Below, in pieces: positions 8,086 through 10,887 of a stretch of 10,887 bases of DNA; the first letter of the stretch is position 1; each line of letters begins with the position of its first letter. The position numbers and the translations under genes were made by a program. Origin of the DNA: Conexibacteraceae bacterium (GTDB lineage Bacteria > Actinomycetota > Thermoleophilia > Solirubrobacterales > Solirubrobacteraceae); the NCBI GenBank assembly GCA_009785395.1, contig WQWK01000049.1, forward strand, positions 1-10,887, written 5' to 3'. The notes beneath the pieces are model-generated. The model ran no database searches. It had not been told where the DNA came from and worked only from the letters and a program-made list of their open reading frames with translations.

Positions 8086-8372
8086 CCGAGCTGCCGCACC
8101 TGGACCAGATAAGTGCGCGCACGCCCGAGCGGCAGCTGGCGCACAGCCGATTCGCGCTCGAGCCGCGCCTGCGCGTAGCGGCGCAACAGCGCGACGGTCG
8201 CGGCGCCCGCGACGAATCCGGTCGCCGCGGCGACGGCGGTCTGCACCGCCGGCGGCGAGGCCCACACGGGCAGACGCTCGGCGTCGTCGCGGTCGAGCAC
8301 CACGTCACGGTGCTCGACGAACTCGGCGTCGATCACCTCGACCGCGTAGAACCGCTCGCCGTCACTGTGCAC
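8082..8372 (-). CDS. Small single-pass membrane protein, unknown function
   Basis: I do not recognise a named family. The 96 residues comprise a charged N-terminal part (1-38, with DAEFVEHRDVVLDRDD), one hydrophobic helix at about 42-63 (AVQTAVAAATGFVAGAATVALL), a basic juxtamembrane segment (RRYAQARLERESAVR) and a short C-terminal tail. By the positive-inside rule, the Arg-rich C-terminal side should face the cytoplasm. It is the first gene of the minus-strand operon. Its stop overlaps the GTG of the glycosylase gene, which supports real translation. The GTG start at 8372 has no visible ribosome binding site but lies just after a candidate promoter, so translation may be leaderless. Confidence 0.65.
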   Translation of the reverse strand: MHSDGERFYAVEVIDAEFVEHRDVVLDRDDAERLPVWASPPAVQTAVAAATGFVAGAATVALLRRYAQARLERESAVRQLPLGRARTYLVQVRQLG

Positions 8373-8379
8373 AGACCGG

Positions 8380-8407
8380 ATGGTGACAGCGTGAGCGGCG
8401 CTGTCAA
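8380..8407 (-). promoter_or_regulatory. Candidate promoter of the minus-strand operon
   Basis: On the minus strand a perfect TTGACA (8407-8402) is followed after 16 bases by CACCAT (8385-8380), a weak -10. Transcription would begin at about 8374-8373, directly before the GTG at 8372. The -35 is convincing; the -10 is not. Confidence 0.4.
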
Positions 8408-8436
8408 CCTGAGCCGGTCCTCTGGCGGCGATGCCT

Positions 8437-8442
8437 TACGAT
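8437..8442 (+). promoter_or_regulatory. Candidate -10 element of the oxoamine synthase gene
   Basis: TACGAT fits the actinobacterial TANNNT -10 pattern and would place the transcription start about 8449-8451, leaving a leader of only 6-8 bases before the ATG at 8457. No good -35 is visible 17-18 bases upstream. Confidence 0.35.
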
Positions 8443-8456
8443 GCCCTCTCAGGAAG

Positions 8457-9716
8457 ATGACCGCCGTAGACGTTTTCGCCAAGGCTCGCGAGTTCGAGCG
8501 CATCGAACAGCTCCGGGCAGCCCGCGAAATCGGCGCCGTCCCGTACTTCCACGTGCTCGAGGGCCCGACGCTGCCGGTGGTCGAGATGGAGGGCCAGCGC
8601 CGCATCATGCTCGGCTCCAACAACTATCTGGGGCTGACCGGCGATGAGCGCGTCAAGCAGGGCGCGCGCGACGCGCTGGACCGCTACGGCACCGGCCTCA
8701 CCGGCTCGCGCTTCCTCAACGGCACGATCGATCTGCACGTCGAACTCGAGCGCGAGCTCGCCGACTGGATGGGAACCGAGGACGCGCTCGTCTTCACGAC
8801 CGGGCACCAGGCGAACCTCGGCGCGCTCGGCACAATCCTCGGACCCGGCGACACGGTGATCGCCGACTCGGGCGACCATGCCTCGATCCTCGACGGCTGC
8901 CTGTTGTCGCAGGCGAAGATGCGACCGTTCCGCCACAACCGCATGGACCTGCTCGAGAAGCGCCTGCAGGCCGCCCAGGAGGACGGCGGCGGCATCCTCG
9001 TGGTCGTGGACGGGGTCTACTCGATGGAGGGTGACGTCGCCCCGCTGCCCGAGATCGTGAGGCTGACCAAGCAGTACGGCGCGCGGCTGATGGTCGACGA
9101 GGCACACGCCTTCGGCGTGCTCGGCGCGCGCGGCGCCGGAACCTGTGAGCTGTTCGGCGTCGAGGATGATGTCGACCTGCGGATGGCGACGTTCTCCAAG
9201 TCGCTGGCCTCCTGCGGGGGCGTGATCGCCGGCTCCGCCGAGGTCATGGAGTACCTGCGGATCGCGGCGCGCCCGTTCATCTTCACCGCCTCCGGTGTCC
9301 CCGCCGCGGTCGGCGCGACCCTCGCCGCGGTCAGGATCTGCCGCTCCGACGAGGGCAGGGAGCTGTTCGCGCAGGTGCTCGCGAACGCGGCCTACCTGCG
9401 CGCCGGCCTCGCCGAGCTCGGCTTCAAGGTCCTGCCGCTCGCGAAGATGGCCGACGGCACCGAGATCGTGACCCCGGTCGTGCCGGTCCTCGTCGGTGAC
9501 GACTGGAAGGCCGTGTTCATCTGGAAGGCGCTCTATGAGGCCGGGGTCTTCGTCAACGTCGCGATCCATCCTGCGGTCCCACCCGCTGGTGCGCTGCTAC
9601 GCACGAGCGTGATGGCGACTCACAACACGGTGGTCCTCGACGAGGCGCTCGCGATTTTCAAGCAGGCCAAGGACGGCTTCGAGGCCGAGCACGGCCCACT
9701 ACCCGCCGCCGCGTAA
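8457..9716 (+). CDS. PLP-dependent alpha-oxoamine synthase (serine palmitoyltransferase-like or Kbl/BioF family)
   Basis: This 419-residue enzyme belongs to fold type I PLP enzymes that condense an amino acid with an acyl-CoA or acyl-ACP and lose CO2. Landmarks are SNNYLGL (54-60), GTGLTGSRFLNGT (78-90), His141 in DHASILDG, which should stack on the cofactor, Asp214 and His217 in VDEAHAFGVLG, the Schiff-base Lys248 in TFSKSLASCGG, and Arg382 in LLRTSVMATHN near the substrate carboxylate. The length is the usual one. The lysine motif TFSKSLAS is closer to bacterial serine palmitoyltransferases than to glycine C-acetyltransferase or 8-amino-7-oxononanoate synthase, so a role in a sphingoid or related lipid base is possible. 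No lipid or biotin gene adjoins it to settle this. ATG at 8457 is the only good start; AGGA lies just 2 bases before it, too close for a normal ribosome binding site. Confidence 0.88.
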   Translation: MTAVDVFAKAREFERIEQLRAAREIGAVPYFHVLEGPTLPVVEMEGQRRIMLGSNNYLGLTGDERVKQGARDALDRYGTGLTGSRFLNGTIDLHVELERELADWMGTEDALVFTTGHQANLGALGTILGPGDTVIADSGDHASILDGCLLSQAKMRPFRHNRMDLLEKRLQAAQEDGGGILVVVDGVYSMEGDVAPLPEIVRLTKQYGARLMVDEAHAFGVLGARGAGTCELFGVEDDVDLRMATFSKSLASCGGVIAGSAEVMEYLRIAARPFIFTASGVPAAVGATLAAVRICRSDEGRELFAQVLANAAYLRAGLAELGFKVLPLAKMADGTEIVTPVVPVLVGDDWKAVFIWKALYEAGVFVNVAIHPAVPPAGALLRTSVMATHNTVVLDEALAIFKQAKDGFEAEHGPLPAAA

Positions 9717-9853
9717 CAGCTCCGCGCCGCGCGCCGTCGGCCGGCGAAGCAGCGGCGAGCCGGCCGCATCCCCATCCGCGGAGTGCGTCTCCGTCGTAAC
9801 AGAAAAAACACGCTCTTAGCAAACGGTTCGCGATTTGTGACCTTGCTGTTACG
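9712..9853. repeat. Three copies of CGTAACAG (two direct, one inverted)
   Basis: CGTAACAG occurs at 9712-9719 (overlapping the synthase stop codon) and at 9795-9802, and as its reverse complement CTGTTACG at 9846-9853. The last two arms start 51 bases apart, about five helical turns, and enclose an AT-rich stretch with an A6 run (9803-9808) and a small hairpin (9820-9837). The third copy overlaps the candidate -35 of the mihF promoter. Either a repeated operator half-site or a long-range RNA stem would fit. Confidence 0.45.
9738..9766 (+). terminator. GC-rich hairpin after the oxoamine synthase gene
   Basis: CGGCCGGC (9738-9745) and GCCGGCCG (9759-9766) form an 8-bp perfect stem with a 13-base loop, 21 bases after the stop codon. 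There is no T-run behind it. It may be a transcript end or a processing or stability hairpin. Confidence 0.4.
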
Positions 9854-9872
9854 TACCCGGGCGCGATAGGTT
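9843..9872 (+). promoter_or_regulatory. Candidate promoter of the mihF leader transcript
   Basis: TTGCTG (9843-9848) and TAGGTT (9867-9872) are separated by 18 bases and fit a primary sigma-factor promoter, with the -10 matching TANNNT. Transcription would start about 9878-9880, giving a leader of about 210 bases before mihF. The -35 matches only the leading TTG well. Confidence 0.45.
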
Positions 9873-9894
9873 GGAGGTCAGTTCGAGGAGGTCA
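9873..9894 (+). repeat. Direct repeat GGAGGTCA at the predicted transcription start
   Basis: GGAGGTCA is present at 9873-9880 and 9887-9894, 14 bases apart. A related inverted element, TGTGACC at 9836-9842, pairs with GGTCACA at 9890-9896 and flanks the promoter. These may be operator half-sites. Confidence 0.4.
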
Positions 9895-10037
9895 CAGCAG
9901 CGCCTGACGAACGCTTCCCAAGCCATTCGGGGGTCGGAGGCGGAAGCGCTCGGACACTGCAGAGGGCTGTTCGATCCGAGGTCTTTAGGAGCACCCGCTC
10001 GGGTGGCCATGGTCTGTGCTTCCTAAGCGGTTTTGTT
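9879..10037 (+). ncRNA. Candidate structured leader RNA or attenuator upstream of mihF
   Basis: I do not recognise a known riboswitch or RNA family here. Three stems follow in order. P1 pairs CGCTTCC (9912-9918) with GGAAGCG (9942-9948), with three more pairs possible inside. P2 pairs CTCGGA (9949-9954) with TCCGAG (9975-9980) and abuts P1 with no gap, so the two could stack. P3 pairs CTTTAGGAGCAC (9983-9994) with GTGCTTCCTAAG (10016-10027) through 11 bp and two single-base bulges, and is followed by a T-rich tail. The 5' end is set from the candidate promoter. The RNA could be a regulated leader of mihF or an independent small RNA of about 160 bases. Stems were found by eye; covariation is untested. 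Confidence 0.45.
9983..10037 (+). terminator. Intrinsic-terminator-like hairpin inside the mihF leader
   Basis: An 11-bp stem with two bulged Ts (9983-9994 with 10016-10027) encloses a 21-base loop and is followed 3 bases later by TTTTGTT (10031-10037). T-runs are rare in this GC-rich window. A CACCC/GGGTG pairing inside the loop (9992-9996 with 10001-10005) would compete with the upper stem. Since mihF begins 52 bases further on with its own ribosome binding site, the hairpin could act as an attenuator. Confidence 0.5.
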
Positions 10038-10076
10038 GGTCGACGCACCGCCAGGTCCGGCGAGAAACCAATAGAC

Positions 10077-10083
10077 GGAAGGA
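10077..10083 (+). promoter_or_regulatory. Ribosome binding site for mihF
   Basis: GGAAGGA lies 6 bases before the ATG at 10090. The TTG immediately before that ATG would have a spacing of only 3 bases, so the ATG is preferred. Confidence 0.65.
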
Positions 10084-10089
10084 CGGTTG

Positions 10090-10455
10090 ATGACGGAAAC
10101 CGCACAGATGCCGACAGAGCCACAGCGGCTGAAGGCGCTGGAGCACGCCAACGCCGTTCGCCTGGCTCGTGCGGAGCTGAAGCGACGCATTGCCGTAGGC
10201 GAGATCTCCGCCGCCGAGGTGATTCTCGAATGCCCTGACTCGGTCCGCAAGTGGACGGTGTCGGAGATGCTCATGTCCCAGCGGCGCTGGGGCAGCACGC
10301 GGTGCCGGAAGTTCCTGGAACGCAACGGCGTGAGCGAGATCAAGCCGATCGGCGCGCTGACCGACCGTCAGCGCCACCTGCTGGCCGAGCAGTTGAGTGG
10401 CTGCACGGCGATCGAAACCGAGCAGGCCCGAGCGGGCGAGCTCGTCTGGGTCTGA
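10090..10455 (+). CDS. mihF: Actinobacterial integration host factor (MihF-like) DNA-binding protein
   Basis: This 121-residue basic helical protein resembles the actinobacterial integration host factor, a nucleoid protein that bends DNA and is unrelated in fold to the IHF/HU proteins of proteobacteria. The N-terminal helix region contains LARAELKRRIAVGEISAAEV (25-44). The DNA-binding part is at about 56-100, with SEMLMSQRRWGSTRCRKFL, then NGVSEIKPIGAL, then TDRQRHLLAEQL, matching the family pattern of a Gly-x-x-[RK] helix start followed by a G-L/I-S-E turn and an R-Q-R helix. In many actinobacteria mihF sits near gmk and pyr genes; that context is absent here, so this may be a second copy or a lineage-specific placement. 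It is probably transcribed from about 9879 through the structured leader. The strong hairpin at 10473-10510 follows it. Confidence 0.88.
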   Translation: MTETAQMPTEPQRLKALEHANAVRLARAELKRRIAVGEISAAEVILECPDSVRKWTVSEMLMSQRRWGSTRCRKFLERNGVSEIKPIGALTDRQRHLLAEQLSGCTAIETEQARAGELVWV

Positions 10456-10472
10456 ATGTCCCGGGAGGGGTA

Positions 10473-10510
10473 GGTCTGAGCGCGGGTTCGTGGGGTCCCG
10501 CGCCCAGGCC
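10473..10510. terminator. Long convergent hairpin between mihF and the membrane protein gene
   Basis: GGTCTG (10473-10478) pairs with CAGGCC (10505-10510, one G-T pair). After a single A/C mismatch, GCGCGGG (10480-10486) pairs with CCCGCGC (10497-10503) across a 10-base loop. The 13 pairs lie between two converging genes, 17 bases after the mihF stop and 1 base past the other stop. There is no T-run; it may serve as a bidirectional terminator. Confidence 0.55.
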
Positions 10511-10511
10511 G

Positions 10512-10887
10512 TCAAAGGTTCATGCCGAGCGGCAGCGGGCTCGCTCCGGCGAACAGCAGAAACCAGGCGCCGAACGCCACGATCGCGACTGCCGCCGTGG
10601 CGATCAGCACCGACTCGAGCATGTGATGACCCGGGTCCTCATGGCCGCGGGCGAGGGCGATCCGGCGGTACACCTCACTGAGCTTGCCGAGCAACAGCGC
10701 CAGCAGCCAGACCGTGACCAACACGCCCACTCCCATCACGAGCAGCGCGAGTCCCAGCGACGATGTGCTGCCCTGCACCTGTGAGCCGACCCACAGCCAC
10801 AGCAGCGGCGTCCCGAGCCACAGCACGAGGCTGCCGACGAACATGATCGTCGCGGCCAACAGCGCGCCGGTGCCGATGCGAAGCAGA
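10512..10887 (-). CDS. Small multi-pass membrane protein, 5' partial, unknown function
   Basis: The frame is open to the right edge, and the residues before the internal TTG at 10859 (LLRIGTGAL) run smoothly into the first hydrophobic helix, so the gene most likely starts outside the window. The 124 visible residues contain three hydrophobic segments: one near the edge (about 8-34, with TIMFVGSLVLWLGTPLLWLW), one at about 45-68 (LALLVMGVGVLVTVWLLALLLG) and one at about 91-113 (VLIATAAVAIVAFGAWFLLFAG). A charged loop with SEVYRRIALARGHEDPGHH lies between the last two. I recognise no named family. The gene converges on mihF, with a hairpin between them. Confidence 0.7.
   Translation of the reverse strand, partial: LLRIGTGALLAATIMFVGSLVLWLGTPLLWLWVGSQVQGSTSSLGLALLVMGVGVLVTVWLLALLLGKLSEVYRRIALARGHEDPGHHMLESVLIATAAVAIVAFGAWFLLFAGASPLPLGMNL

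Noticed and set aside
8436..9569. Long open antisense frame opposite the oxoamine synthase, with similar long frames opposite the ABC genes
   Set aside because: These are expected in GC-rich coding DNA. Their products are low-complexity Arg/Ala/His-rich, lack ribosome binding sites and match no family, while the plus-strand genes carry full motif sets.
9795..9853. The CGTAACAG/CTGTTACG arms as a minus-strand intrinsic terminator using the A6 run
   Set aside because: The loop would be 43 bases, the T-run on the minus strand lies inside the loop rather than after the stem, and no minus-strand gene ends here.
10052..10060. CAGGTCCGG, resembling part of the signal recognition particle RNA loop
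   Set aside because: The following GGAAGGAAGCAG-type sequence and the long flanking helix of SRP RNA are missing; the match is a chance 9-mer.

Overview
This GC-rich window has tightly packed genes, several GTG or TTG starts and 4-base start/stop overlaps. It looks like a chromosomal segment of a high-GC actinobacterium. The integration host factor-like gene near the right end and the general gene style suggest Thermoleophilia (Solirubrobacter relatives), but that placement rests on family resemblance, not a search. I saw no tRNA, rRNA, transposase, phage gene or CRISPR array.

Layout. (1) Bases 1-3813, plus strand: the 3' part of a CoxE-like von Willebrand A (VWA) gene runs by start/stop overlap into a three-gene ABC importer (ATPase, permease, lipoprotein binding protein) of the nitrate/sulfonate/pyrimidine-precursor family. 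The binding protein is abnormal: where the second lobe of the fold should be there is a Thr/Pro/Ser-rich linker. (2) Bases 3842-8372, minus strand: one compact operon, read from 8372 downward, encodes a small one-helix membrane protein, an AlkA-like DNA glycosylase, a fused circularly permuted ATP-grasp/alpha-E protein and a transglutaminase-like protease. The last two belong to the known ATP-grasp/alpha-E/transglutaminase peptide-ligase cassette. (3) Bases 8457-9716, plus strand: a PLP-dependent alpha-oxoamine synthase, closest in its lysine motif to serine palmitoyltransferase-like enzymes. (4) Bases 9717-10089: a 373-base non-coding stretch with a GC hairpin, three copies of CGTAACAG, a candidate promoter surrounded by GGTCA repeats, and a candidate structured leader RNA ending in a hairpin plus T-run. 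(5) Bases 10090-10455, plus strand: a MihF-type DNA-binding protein. (6) Bases 10512-10887, minus strand: the 3' part of a small membrane protein gene, facing mihF across a long hairpin.

How the parts work together. The importer genes are translationally coupled, and so are the first two genes of the minus-strand operon. The divergent spacer at 8373-8456 must drive both the minus-strand operon and the synthase; both start codons appear to lie within a few bases of the predicted transcription starts. The two points most worth following are the binding protein that has apparently lost a lobe and the structured, terminator-bearing leader before mihF.
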